DNA from: Macrocystis pyrifera
Lineage: Eukaryota; Sar; Phaeophyceae; Laminariales; Laminariaceae
Assembly (NCBI GenBank): GCA_031763025.1
Contig: JASSKH010000029.1
Span: 6,926,763 to 6,990,762, forward strand
Reading direction: 5' to 3'
Length of the DNA stretch: 64,000 bases
Shown: positions 31,401 through 40,382 of the stretch, one piece after another
Layout of the letters: each line of letters begins with the position of its first letter
How positions within the stretch are numbered: the first letter of the stretch is position 1
Made by a program: the position numbers and the translations under genes
Notes under the pieces: generated by a model
The model's database searches: none
The model's input: the letters and a program-made list of their open reading frames with translations, nothing else
What the model was told of the DNA's origin: nothing

Positions 31401-32917
31401 TCTGTCTACCGTAGATGATCTAGTTCCTCGCCCGCCATTGTGAGAGGTTGTCCAGGATCTGCATATATAGTACAAATCCAACCCAGGGAACAAGCTCTAG
31501 ATCGTGCAGATTATACGGGTCCCACCCGGCAACACGATGTCATGCAAGACCGTGAATAGATCTATCTGCCTCGAAGGATCTAGATCATGATCTGTAGCTG
31601 ATCTGTAGATGACCTGTAGATGATCCGTAGATGATCCGTAGATGATCTAGATGACCTGTAGATGATCTGTAGATGATGATCTGTAGATGATCTATCTGTC
31701 CGAGGGGTGAAAGTACTACTCGTATACTCGGGGGTGCCACGATACTCGGGTATGTACCCGGGTACCCTCAGGGTGGGTGGGTATAGGCTGCTACGGTGTA
31801 ACACTAGGGTGTCTGGTATATTATGTACAGGACTGTTTTCACGAATATTTTGGTTGGAACCTATCCAGTTTGGGATTTTTCGGGTCTGTTTACTACATAA
31901 AAATGAACCCCAACCAACCCAAGGAACATTCAAGAGTCAACCCAACCCCAGAATACTCAGATTAGCACAAGGTGGCATCTTACAACCTGGTAATCATTTC
32001 TGGCTTGGGTTAATTAACTCTGACCTTCTAGGAAGGCTCCATCGGTTGGGGTCATTTTTATTCTATATATAGGAAACAAGACCACAAGAAACCCTACCAA
32101 ATCGGTTTCCAACCAAACTATTCGCAAGGCATGCCTGGGCTGGACTGGGCGGCCACATAGTAGTAAGTTGGGCGGGGAAGTGGGCGAACTAACCGAACTT
32201 AGCTTTTTCAAGGAGAACGCACACCGTTTCAATCGCACTTAGGGGTCAATGAAAAAAAAAAAAAAAAAAAAAAAACGGAATTACACTCGCCACCATGTAT
32301 TCGGAATTGAAAACAAACTATAGCGGGTGGAGATTTTTGTCATATTTTTTTGGAAGAAAAAAAAACATGTTTTTTTTTTGCAGGTTGCTTGTACTTGATT
32401 TGTGTACCCCCCCTGTCCGGGGCTATAACTAAAACATATGGGGCGTCGATTTTGTTTTCGTTTCATGTACCTAGGTCATAATTACTGTAGGAAAATAGAA
32501 TGAAAAAATATTTCCCCAAATATTATCGCCCAAGCAACCATTAATACCCGTAATATGTCCGTAATATGCTACCTACGTGACCAACTCAAAGGTCTATTAA
32601 TAACAAAAACACACTAGTCCTATATAGTTGGCGTTTTTTTCCTTCCAACAGTGAAGCACCGTCCTAAGCTGTGAGTGCTCTGACCTTCCAGTAGTCCTTG
32701 ACGGCCAGACCGGGCGTGTCCGGATATTTCTGGCACAGCAGCCTCAGTCTGTAACCCGATGCCTTTTCTAGCTCTTCCAGTTGCTGATTTGAAAAAAAAA
32801 ACAATGAACAAAAAATGCCATGAAACCGAATCGACGATTTCCCATGTCGTGGTGCCGAACAGGAGGAGGGGGGCAGGGAAGGGGGAGAGAGAAGGGAGAG
32901 GAGGAGAGGTCGGGGTG

Positions 32918-32960
<43 letters not shown>

Positions 32961-34252
32961 GGGGAGGGGGGGGGGGGGGTAGGGTACTCATTTCACTATT
33001 TCCTCGGTCGTTTGACCATTGACCACGCATCTCCTTCGAAACGGAGCACCGTTCCTGCTACTAATAGAGACACCTCTAACAGTTGGGCGCTCATTACGCT
33101 GTTCCCATAAATTACATTAAAAAATCCGCTACGAGTCTTGTCCCCTCCCTGTTTCGCCGCCTGTGGCCACCATTTATCTTCTAGAACAGCCATCGTATTC
33201 TCGGGGGGTACTTACCTGCCGCTTGCCTTAGCCATTTGACCAACCATTGACCACGCCCCCCTTCCAAGCCGGAGCACCGTTTCTAGCACCGTTCCTGCTT
33301 CTGCTATTATAGAGACACCGCCAACATTTGGGGGCTCATTACGTTATTTTAATACGTCACATTCATAAGTTTTTTTCTTATCTTTTCCCCTTCTTGTTGG
33401 GCTGGGGGGGAGTTGTAGAGAGCGCACCGCCGGGGATAGATACCAGGCGCATACCGTAGAACACAGAACAGGGATCCAGTTACCCGATAGGGACCTATTT
33501 TTTCAACGCTTGCAAAGCGGAGGAAGCCAGGCCACCCTCTCACCTTGTTGATCCTCTTGACCTGCCCCTTCGTGAGCATGCCGACGAGGTCGATCACGTT
33601 CGTCTGCTCTTTCGGCAGCAGCTCCTGGAACGGCGCACGGTCGAAGGGGGAAAAACGAGGTGGTGCACGAGAGCGAAGGGGCGGCATCAAAGGAGGGGGG
33701 ACAGGGGAACGGTAAAGGAAAGGCGGGGGCGAGAAGGGGGTGAAGGGGTTAGGGTGGCGGGGGTGTGGGATACTCACGCCAAGCATGGCCGTAGTCGGAT
33801 GATCATAGACCCTCGCATCCCTACAATGCCGGGACGGAGCACGTCGGGTTCTCAACGACCAGGCAGGCATTGCTTGCACCAAGCTTAGCGAAGCGCCGTG
33901 AGGTGTTGGGCGAGTCGCATGAAGGGTGAGCTGCGTCCTACCATGAACCGCTTGTTTTGAGGCGGACTGTGGAGGGCGAAGGGGGGATGAACGCTTTTTT
34001 GGCGAGTGATATCAACATCCGATATTCCACAAACCGTAAGGTGTGGAGGGTCCTCTCTGGGTGTCCCGCCCGCCCATCTCCCTGCCCACCTTTACCACAG
34101 TAACCACCGTGACCACCACCACCACCACTCCCATCACCACCCCCAACACCACCACCACTCCCATCACCACCCCCAACACCAACACCAACACCAACACCAA
34201 ACACCACCATCACCAACACCAACACCAACACCACCAACTCCCCACACATGCC

Positions 34253-34289
<37 letters not shown>

Positions 34290-37200
34290 CCGTCGCAACC
34301 GCAACCACCTCAACCACCATCGTAACCAAACTACAAAACAAAAAGGTTGAAAAAAAAAAAAGAAACGCATACGTAGACACGCATGCAGCAACATGGTTGT
34401 TTGTAGTGGCACAACGCAACGCACCGGGCGGTTCACCCCTGCCTTGCGGGCCTGCGCCTCTTGAGGAGGAGCCCCAGCACCGACAGAGACAACTCCTAGT
34501 CCAGCTCCGAGCACGGCCCTCGCGGCCTTTTGCAACGCCTCCTTGCGAGACAGCTCGCCGCCGTCTGGACCACTCTGCCATCGTCCGTCGTTCGTTCACA
34601 TCGTCAGGGAGGGGGGGATGATGGGGGGGGAGGGGGGGAGGGGGGGGGGGGCGCACTCATTTGTCGTTTCTCTTAGTCATTTGACCATTGACGGCGCATC
34701 CCTTGTGCAAGTGCTCGTCCTAATTCATTGTTTACCTTGCGTCGTTTCACCGTTGACCACGCATCCCTTTCGAGACGGAGCACCGTTTCTACTCGCAATA
34801 GTCGTGTCGTGCATGGCCGTAGCCGTATATGAAAATAGACCCTCGCATCCCTACTATGCCGGGACGGAGCACGTCGGGTTTTCACCGACCAGGCAGACAT
34901 TGCTTCCACCAAGCGCGAAGCGCCGGTAGGTGTTCGGCGAGGCGCATGAAGGGTGAGCTGCATCCTACTGAGAACAGGTCGTGAGGCGGACTTTCTTGCA
35001 TTTGGATGACAGCGTCAAATGAGAGGGGGAGGGGGGGGGGGGGTGGGGGGGGAGAGGGAGAGGATGGCGGGCAGGCAGACAGACAAACAGACAGACGGAC
35101 AAGCAGGCAGACAGGCAGACCCTCCGAGGCACGGAAAAGCGGTGTATGGCAGCGCAAATTCTCTTACGTCTCTACAATACGAAAGGGTAGGTTAATGAGT
35201 GGGATATCTGCCGACTTCGTGTTTCACGCCCACCGACTACAACTGAGGACCGGAGTAAATAGCACCTGCGGTACACACAAAAACCTATATATTTCCCTAT
35301 TTTTACTAACAAAATTTGGTCCCATTTACTATGGTCCCCCGTAATAGCCTCTCGGGAGGAGGAAAAGACGGCACAGGATCGATTTGCTGTACGCAAGGAG
35401 TAGCCTTTGATACCGTGTCGAAAATTCGATGCAGCATGTCGAAATGTCGAGGTTCGACTAGTCGCAGATATATGATGCATCGCGCGTTTTACCCCCCACC
35501 ACCACCATACGACTACGGCCATGCATGAGATCGAGTACATCTCTCCTATCGAGTACACCCCCCCCCCCCCGCGCGCGCGCGCAGCATCTCCGTATCGTTG
35601 ATGCTGATGCTGAACGAAAAAAACAAAAACGACTCGTCATATGATATATATCAATATCATACCAAGGTATCGAGTATCGGAATCGTACCGATTCGGTTTC
35701 TCGCTTTTCAGTTGTCATACCACTATCGAACCGCAGTAGAGTACGATATGTATAACTACCGTGGCGCGTACACTACGTGCCTGTCGCATACCTGGTAGTC
35801 ACACAATATCCTCTGTCAACGCCCCCCCGCCCTTGTACCCCCCCCCCCCCCCCCCCCCCCCCCTCCTCCATACGACTACGGCCATGCATGATAATGAGTA
35901 CACCCCCCCCCCCCGAAAAAAAAAAATGGCCGAAAAAGTGATTAAACGCTGGGTTATGCCCAGAGAAGGAGTTTTTTTCTTCTTTTTTTTCGATGAAGCC
36001 CCCCCCCCCCCCCCCCCCGTTTTCTTCGGTATCCCCGAGGACAAGCTTGAGCATCGAAAATAAGTCGCCCTCCCCCGGGGGACGGCACGAAAAAACGACA
36101 TCACCCCGGGGGGGAAAACACAACTACTGCACATCTGTGGTATTACGTCCCGCCCCCGCTGCGGCTTGTATGCGATGAGCAGTGCGCATCCGTTGCTGTT
36201 CCTTGTTCGTCGTTACCGCTCCACGAGCCCAAACTCCGCCTGCTACATAAAACCGCGGTCTTGCTGGCGGTAACCGACGTCAAATATTCGTAGCACAGGA
36301 AGAATCAACCACGGTAGGAAAAGCAAGCCACGCGGTGGCGGGGAAGCGAGCTACACACGATACTGCTATCGTGGATGTGCCGAGGGGGGGGGTACTCATT
36401 TGTCGCTTGCCTTAGTCATTTGACCATTTACCGCGCATCCCTTTCGAGACGGAGCACCGTTCCTACTCCTAATAGAGACACCTCCAACAATTGGGCGCTC
36501 ATCACGTTGTTTCCATAAATTACATAGAATTTTTTTGCTAACCTTATCCCCTACCTGTTTCGCCGCCTGTGGCCAACATCCATCTCCTAGGATAGCGATC
36601 GTTTCCTCGATGCTATTCAGTGTACCAAACTCCTTCGTGTCACATTCGTCTGTTTCCCTCATCTCCTCTTCTAACACATCCCGTTCCTACTTGTATGTTT
36701 CACATTCTCCTACTATGTGAGTTGTACTCTCTATTGCTTTGCCACACGGGCACATATGTGCATCTACTTCCTCCTCCTCCCGGCTACTGGTATACCTCTT
36801 CTTCTTTCTGTGAGGTCCAGGTCCCCTACACGAAAGCGCAGTTTCAGCGTTTTTGCGAAGTCCATTGGGCCATTCATATACCTTTTCATTCCTATTCCTT
36901 CCCTCAGTCCCTCGTATGTCTCTAAGTGTTTTTCCGATTCCACCTTGTTTCTTAGCGCTAGTCTTTCCCTTCTTTCTATCCTTTCTTCTACTTCTGCCTT
37001 ATACCTCTCTTCCCGGTGGACATCACCTCTTCTTGGTTTCCCCCTATATCCTTCCATACTTTCTAAACTACGCCATCCCACTTATTCCAGCTCGCCCTTT
37101 AGTTACTTTCTCCCATACAGCTCTATCAACTATGTCTTTTTTGGCATGTTCCTTACTTTGTATTGACAGTTCAACTTTCTCATGCCTTTATTTGTCTTGA

Positions 37201-39779
37201 GTCGGTGCATTCCCAGTTCTGCTCATAATACTGTATTACTAGTCGTACTTGAGCATCTTATGATTTTTTTAGCTGCTGTCACTTGTACTGTTTCCAGCTG
37301 TTTTAATACGAGTTTCGCGTTCCCTTCCCATACCTCTCCTGCAAATTCTAGCTTTGGTACTATCACATTCACCAGGATACATCTCTTAATCCTAGTGTCA
37401 AGGTGCGATTCCGTTAGGATCGCATCCATCTTGCCTACTTGTGCCTTAACCTTTACTATTACTTTTGCTATATGTGTATTCCAAGAGCAGTATTACGATA
37501 TCTCTACGCCAAGGTATGTATAATGGTCTACGGTCGGCAAGTGATCTTCTCCCCGCTTCCAACTCAAATTTACCGGGTTTACCTTATCTTCGTTACGAAC
37601 AACTACTGCGCATCTCTTGACGTTCGCCGTCACCCTCCATTTCCTGGTGTATTCTATTAATAGCGCTTTCTCTATTTGTTTCTGCAATCCTTGGGGTGTT
37701 TCTGATATCCCCACGAAGTCATCCGCAAACATCAATCCCGACACAGCATCTTCCCCTACCGTGACTCCCTGCCCTGCTGCCTCGACTGACAGAGGATATT
37801 AGTTATAGCGCGTATACGACATGAAAACACTTTGCATGTTTTTTTTACCTCACAATGGATTCCTGAGTAAGGGGACGGATAAGCTATGCTTCCCGCGTAT
37901 TTGTATGGAGGCCACTATTACTGGGGACCATAGTAAATAGGACCACATATTGTTAGTAACAATAGGTAAATATATAGGTTTTTATGTATACCATAGGTCC
38001 TATTAACTATGGACCCCCGTAATATCAGTGCGTACGGGCTGTTGGTTCTGAAACACAACCCGCGGGATACGAAAACGTAGGCGCTCCTCCCGAATTCGAC
38101 TACGGGTGTGCAAGCATTCGCGCGCGCGTTTTGCTTCGTCGGTCGATCGATCGGTCTTATCCACGCATCAGATCATCTACAGATCGTCGACAGATCATTC
38201 CCACGTCATGATCTAGATTTTTCAGGGCAGATAGATTCATGACCTCTGTAGGATCTACAGCAGTAGCTCACACGTTGCCCGTGGGAGCCGCGTATAATCT
38301 GCGTGATCTATTAATAGCGCACGTTGCTTGAGTTGGATCTTTGCGTATAGCAGATCCTGCACCATATATCACAACGGCCGGTTAGGATCTTAGATGGTCT
38401 GCTGCTGTGTAGATCATGGTCGGTCAGGTAGGTGGTTATGCCGTGGTTCTGGGTTCGCTCGCCTGTCCGTCGTTACCAGCGGCCGCCATGACGGTGATCA
38501 GCGGAGCGCTCCTGGTCGCCCACGCCCCTCCTTCCCGCCGAACAAGCAGGCCTGCCCAAGATAAACAAAAACCAATTAGAAAAACAAAATGGGAAACACG
38601 AAAACACGAAAATGCACATACTCTGATACTACAGGCAGTAGCAGCATTGCCGGCACTAGTCAGTATGTACTGGCCGGTACCGGTAGTATTTATTGGCAGA
38701 TACTATTTCGGGGGACCAAAGTAAATAGGACCTACGGTAGTAAATAGGACCTACGGTACACATAAAAACCTATATATTTCACTATTTTTAGTAACAATAT
38801 GTGGTTCTATTTACTATGGTCCCCCGTAATACAACAGGTACTACTGGTACCGGTTTTGCTACCTGCCAGTGCTGGTACTACCAGTGTATTTCTGGTACAT
38901 ACGAGTACCAATGTATTGCTGGTACTATTACGGGGGGCCATAGTAAATAGGACCAAATATTTTTGGTAAGAGTACGTAAATATATAGGTTTTTGTGTGTA
39001 CCGTAGGTCCTATGTACTATGGTCCCCCGTAATACCACTAGTACGGGGGGGCATAGTTAACAGGACCAAATATTGTTAGTAAAAATAGGTAAATATATAG
39101 GGTTTAGTGTGTACCGTAGGTCCTATTTACTATGGTCCCCCGTAATAGTACTGCTGTGGTACAGCTGCAGCACCAACGAACGCGTGCCGGGAACTTGGGA
39201 GCATGGTTGAGTATTTCAGCGGTAAGCACTCTATGTACGTTCATAGCCGCCGCCAGTATGTGTTGGGGAGCATCGCGAACGTACTGCCTGTTTCGTGACA
39301 CAGGACACCATCACTCTTCCCTGCTTCCTTGCTTGCTCGTTTCCTGGGGTCTGGTTTACTATTAAATATTAATTCAGCAGTCAGTACGAGTACCTACAAA
39401 GCATCAAGTATGTCTGCTGTAGTACTCTCCGGCTGCTTGAGCGTACCTTGAGCATATTAAGAGGTGTTCATCAAACGTTGCTCTAGGGAAAATCTCTGTA
39501 TCTCTGTCCGTCTCTCGCTGCGTGTTGCCCTTGCTTGGCTGAACTGTGAACTGATGTGCTGATGTGCGAGAGAGTGCATACTGGTGCGTGTGCTGTTTGG
39601 TATCCTGTCTGCGTCGACATGCCAGTACCAGCGGAAGCATGCTACCAAAGAGAGGACGTTGCACGTCGAACCTCACCAGAGACTTGAAAGCCCGACGCAG
39701 CAGGAATAAGAGCCAGCAGGCAACCCGCGATCCAGAGAGAAGCCACCATCAGACTGTGGCTGGGATGCTCGGTGTACAT
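28317..39779 (-). CDS. Thylakoid lumen 15 kDa-type protein with TPM (TLP18.3/Psb32) domain, 8 exons
   Basis: Exons (minus strand) 39677-39779, 38477-38551, 34425-34564, 33544-33624, 32685-32783, 29727-29790, 28822-28876 and 28317-28473 join in phase with GT-AG borders to give 257 residues. Residues 11-26 are a signal-peptide core and A-A-S-G/F (27-31) is the stramenopile plastid junction. Residues 31-60 are transit-like (R-rich, Ser/Thr/Ala). S-R-K-E-A-L at 65-70, a hydrophobic run at 74-91 and A-Q-A at 96-98 form the lumenal transfer signal. The mature part has [57 protein letters not shown] and [14 protein letters not shown]. From memory these match the plant thylakoid lumen 15.0 kDa protein. 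The family is linked to photosystem II upkeep; the exact activity is unknown. Upstream ATGs at 39794 and 39749 are also in frame. Confidence 0.9.
28565..28715. repeat. (CCCAA)n/(CCCAG)n repeat in intron 7
   Basis: An almost continuous run of CCAAC and CCAGC pentamers lies upstream of the exon 8 acceptor. On the sense (minus) strand it reads GGTTGGGTTG. Confidence 0.75.
28822..28876 (-). CDS. Lumen-protein exon 7
   Basis: Preceded by a T-rich tract and CAG; ends CCA-CA/GTGAGT. Encodes [17 protein letters not shown], the most conserved block of this protein type. Phase 1 in, phase 2 out. Confidence 0.92.
29727..29790 (-). CDS. Lumen-protein exon 6
   Basis: Follows CATTCAG and ends GGAGGGG/GTGAGG. 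Encodes [20 protein letters not shown], the counterpart of the plant segment beginning VDD with a beta strand. Phase 0 in, phase 1 out, as both neighbours require. Confidence 0.9.
30291..30399 (-). mobile_element. TA-flanked MITE, copy 5
   Basis: TATTACGGGGGACAATCGTA at the left and TATGGTCCCCCGTAATA at the right. It lies in intron 5 of the lumen-protein gene. Confidence 0.82.
30814..31002. mobile_element. Small inverted-repeat element with a 70-bp internal duplication
   Basis: GGGCCCATCTTATCGAGG starts two ~70-bp direct copies (30814 and 30884). The far end TTAAGATGGGCTC is the inverse of the start. It looks like a short fold-back or MITE-like element. Confidence 0.5.
31376..31705. repeat. 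GATC-rich dispersed repeat, copy 3
   Basis: GATGATCTATCTGATCTGTC at one end, then TCCCACCCGGCAACA and a string of GATGATC(T/C)GTAGAT units. It is in intron 5 of the lumen-protein gene. Confidence 0.55.
31848..32118. mobile_element. Fold-back element with ~70-bp arms
   Basis: The left arm, starting TTTGGTTGGAAC, is the imperfect inverse of the right arm, ending TTTCCAACCAAAC. AAAAATGAACCCCAACC pairs with GGTTGGGGTCATTTTT on the inner side. About 120 bp separate the arms. Confidence 0.65.
32685..32783 (-). CDS. Lumen-protein exon 5
   Basis: Acceptor is a long T tract then CAAATCAG. Encodes [20 protein letters not shown] and [13 protein letters not shown], ending AAG/GTCAGA. Phase 0 on both sides. 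Confidence 0.94.
32862..33207 (-). mobile_element. Poly(C)-tailed LINE 3' fragment, sense to the host gene
   Basis: Plus strand shows a ~110-nt G-rich tract, then GTACTCATTTCACTATTTCC, GGAGCACCGTTCCTGC, AATAGAGACACCTCTAACAG and CTGTTTCGCCGCCTGTGGCC, matching the LINE at 36388. On the minus strand the C tail points toward the exon 5 acceptor. Confidence 0.78.
33208..33365 (-). mobile_element. Second poly(C)-tailed LINE 3' fragment, adjoining the first
   Basis: GGGGGGTACTTACCTGCCGC, GCCATTTGACCAACCATTGA and TAGAGACACCGCCAAC belong to the same 3' end. It abuts the 5' end of the copy at 32862-33207. Confidence 0.7.
33544..33624 (-). CDS. Lumen-protein exon 4
   Basis: CGTTCCAG acceptor; encodes [20 protein letters not shown] then QVKRINK, ending AAG/GTGAGA. 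Phase 0 both sides. It is the first block of the mature domain. Confidence 0.94.
33771..33972 (-). mobile_element. Poly(C)-tailed retroelement, CATGCATGGCC type, upstream of exon 4
   Basis: GATACTCACGCCAAGCATGG through GACGGAGCACGTCGGG to GAGTCGCATGAAGGGTGAGC. On the minus strand its C-rich tail leads to the exon 4 acceptor about 150 nt away. Confidence 0.72.
34085..34330. repeat. CACCAC and CAACAA microsatellites in intron 3
   Basis: (CACCAC)n with CAACACCAACAC variants, then (CAACAA)n at 34250-34288. No coding support. Confidence 0.7.
34425..34564 (-). CDS. Lumen-protein exon 3 (lumenal transfer signal)
   Basis: Acceptor GTGGTCCAG completes an Asp codon started in exon 2. Encodes [20 protein letters not shown], a hydrophobic run, the A-Q-A cleavage site, and AGVNRP at the donor CCG/GTGCGT. 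R-K replaces a twin-arginine pair. Confidence 0.9.
34615..34800 (-). mobile_element. Poly(C)-tailed LINE 3' fragment upstream of exon 3
   Basis: Plus-strand G run, GCGCACTCATTTGTCGTTTC, GTCATTTGACCATTGACGGC, and a second GTTTCACCGTTGACCACGCA with GAGACGGAGCACCG. The sense C tail ends about 50-85 nt from the exon 3 acceptor. Confidence 0.72.
34801..34995 (-). mobile_element. Poly(C)-type retroelement, CATGCATGGCC type, fused to the previous copy
   Basis: GTCGTGCATGGCCGTAGCCG, ATGCCGGGACGGAGCACG, then GGCGCATGAAGGGTGAGCTG and GTGAGGCGGACTT. It joins the LINE fragment without an intervening tail. Confidence 0.7.
35238..35346 (+). mobile_element. TA-flanked MITE, copy 6
   Basis: The left end has decayed (TACAACTGAGGACC); the right end is intact, TATGGTCCCCCGTAATA. 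Confidence 0.75.
35508..35912 (+). mobile_element. Two poly(C)-tailed element tips with C runs
   Basis: CATACGACTACGGCCATGCA appears at 35507 and 35871, followed by GAGTACACCCCCCCC. The first is followed by CG repeats. Both are antisense to the host lumen-protein gene. Confidence 0.65.
36384..37800 (-). mobile_element. 5'-truncated LINE with reverse transcriptase remnant and poly(C) tail
   Basis: On the minus strand, fragments read in order: [20 protein letters not shown] (RT motif C with F-A-D-D, 37493-37744), then a thumb-like segment ([20 protein letters not shown], 37223-37429), R/E-rich sequence, and a C-terminal piece (36396-36677). The frame changes several times, so it is dead. The 3' end reads GCAAGCGACAAATGAGTACC and a run of C at 36384-36392. 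Shorter 3' copies lie at 16.0, 32.9, 33.2, 34.6 and 42.4 kb. Its active-site Asp pair is kept; the finger and palm regions upstream are missing. Confidence 0.82.
37916..38024 (-). mobile_element. TA-flanked MITE, copy 7
   Basis: TATTACTGGGGACCATAGTA at the left and TATGGACCCCCGTAATA at the right. Confidence 0.82.
38157..38416. repeat. GATC-rich dispersed repeat, copy 4
   Basis: CAGATCATCTACAGATCGTC, TTTCAGGGCAGATAGATTCA, GTTGCCCGTGGGAGCCGCGT and CGGTTAGGATCTTAGATGGT in the family order. Confidence 0.6.
38477..38551 (-). CDS. Lumen-protein exon 2 (plastid transit region)
   Basis: Acceptor TTTATCTTGGGCAG, donor GCTG/GTAACG. Encodes [20 protein letters not shown] then MAAA in phase 1/1. The plus-strand frame here resembles a signal peptide but is a shadow. 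Confidence 0.85.
38704..38831 (+). mobile_element. TA-flanked MITE, copy 8, with internal duplication
   Basis: CCTACGGTAGTAAATAGGA is followed by a repeat of CCTACGGTA, lengthening the copy to 128 bp. Right end TATGGTCCCCCGTAATA. Confidence 0.82.
38926..39034 (-). mobile_element. TA-flanked MITE, copy 9
   Basis: TATTACGGGGGGCCATAGTA at the left and TATGGTCCCCCGTAATA at the right. Confidence 0.85.
39039..39147 (-). mobile_element. TA-flanked MITE, copy 10
   Basis: TAGTACGGGGGGGCATAGTT at the left and TATGGTCCCCCGTAATA at the right. It lies only 4 bp from copy 9 in the same orientation. Confidence 0.82.
39677..39779 (-). CDS. Lumen-protein exon 1 (signal peptide)
   Basis: Encodes [20 protein letters not shown] then [14 protein letters not shown] and ends TCTG/GTGAGG in phase 1. 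The ATG at 39749 gives a tighter signal peptide; the ATG at 39794 adds five residues. Confidence 0.85.
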
Positions 39780-39794
39780 GCAATGAAGACGCAT

Positions 39795-40299
39795 GAGGGA
39801 GTTTAACAAAATTCCAGTGGCGTACCGTATTCCCCAACCTAATTAGGCCGCGTTCTTCATCTACCATGATTCCATGATTCTTGATTCCCGCGATCGATCT
39901 AACAGCTAGCAGGGGGCGGCGCTGCCCAGCCCAGCAAGAACGTACGCTGGCTGACTTGGCATTGATCCCTCCCTAGGCTCAAGAAGAAAAATCGCCATGC
40001 TGGCCTCTCTTGCAGAATTTGAAAAACCACACACGATGGTTCAGTTTTTTATTTTTAAATAGAAAATCGAAAAGGCACAAAAAACGAAAAACGCGGTGAA
40101 ACAGCGCTATTTTTCAAGTGTAACCGTCAGATAAGTTTTTATCAAGATTTTCGCGCGACCCTTCGACGCACTTATCCGAGAGAGAGATAATGCTGTCAAC
40201 TGTCAACCTGGTCGCCGCTCACATCGCTGCGAGGCACGTACTGTAGCAGTAGCCAAGACCGAGGCGTCACCATTTAGAACCGACAGGAATCAAGAGAAC
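39795..40299. promoter_or_regulatory. Probable shared promoter of two divergent genes
   Basis: This ~500-bp gap separates the start regions of the minus-strand lumen-protein gene and the plus-strand membrane-protein gene. It holds AT-rich stretches (TTTTTTATTTTTAAATAG near 40045) and no recognisable repeat. No specific promoter motif could be assigned. Confidence 0.45.
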
Positions 40300-40382
40300 A
40301 TGAAGCTCGCCACGTTTGCAGAGACCTGGCCCACGAACCGCCGGAAGTCGTCGACGTTGTTCCACAGGACGACGGGGTCAAC
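40300..40382 (+). CDS. Membrane-protein exon 1
   Basis: ATG at 40300, ends TCAAC/GTGAGT, phase 2. Encodes MKLATFAETWPTNRRKSSTL then FHRTTGS. Another frame from 40287 is also open but does not match exon 2. Confidence 0.6.

Noticed and set aside
38416..38724. Plus-strand frame resembling a plastid signal peptide ([17 protein letters not shown])
   Set aside because: The minus strand has an exon here with a better acceptor and donor that fits the lumen-protein gene in phase.
40287..40382. Alternative frame ESREHEARHVCRDLAHEPPE and a minus-strand frame with a stop
   Set aside because: The first leaves in phase 0 and cannot join exon 2; the second has no acceptor. The ATG frame joins exon 2 correctly.
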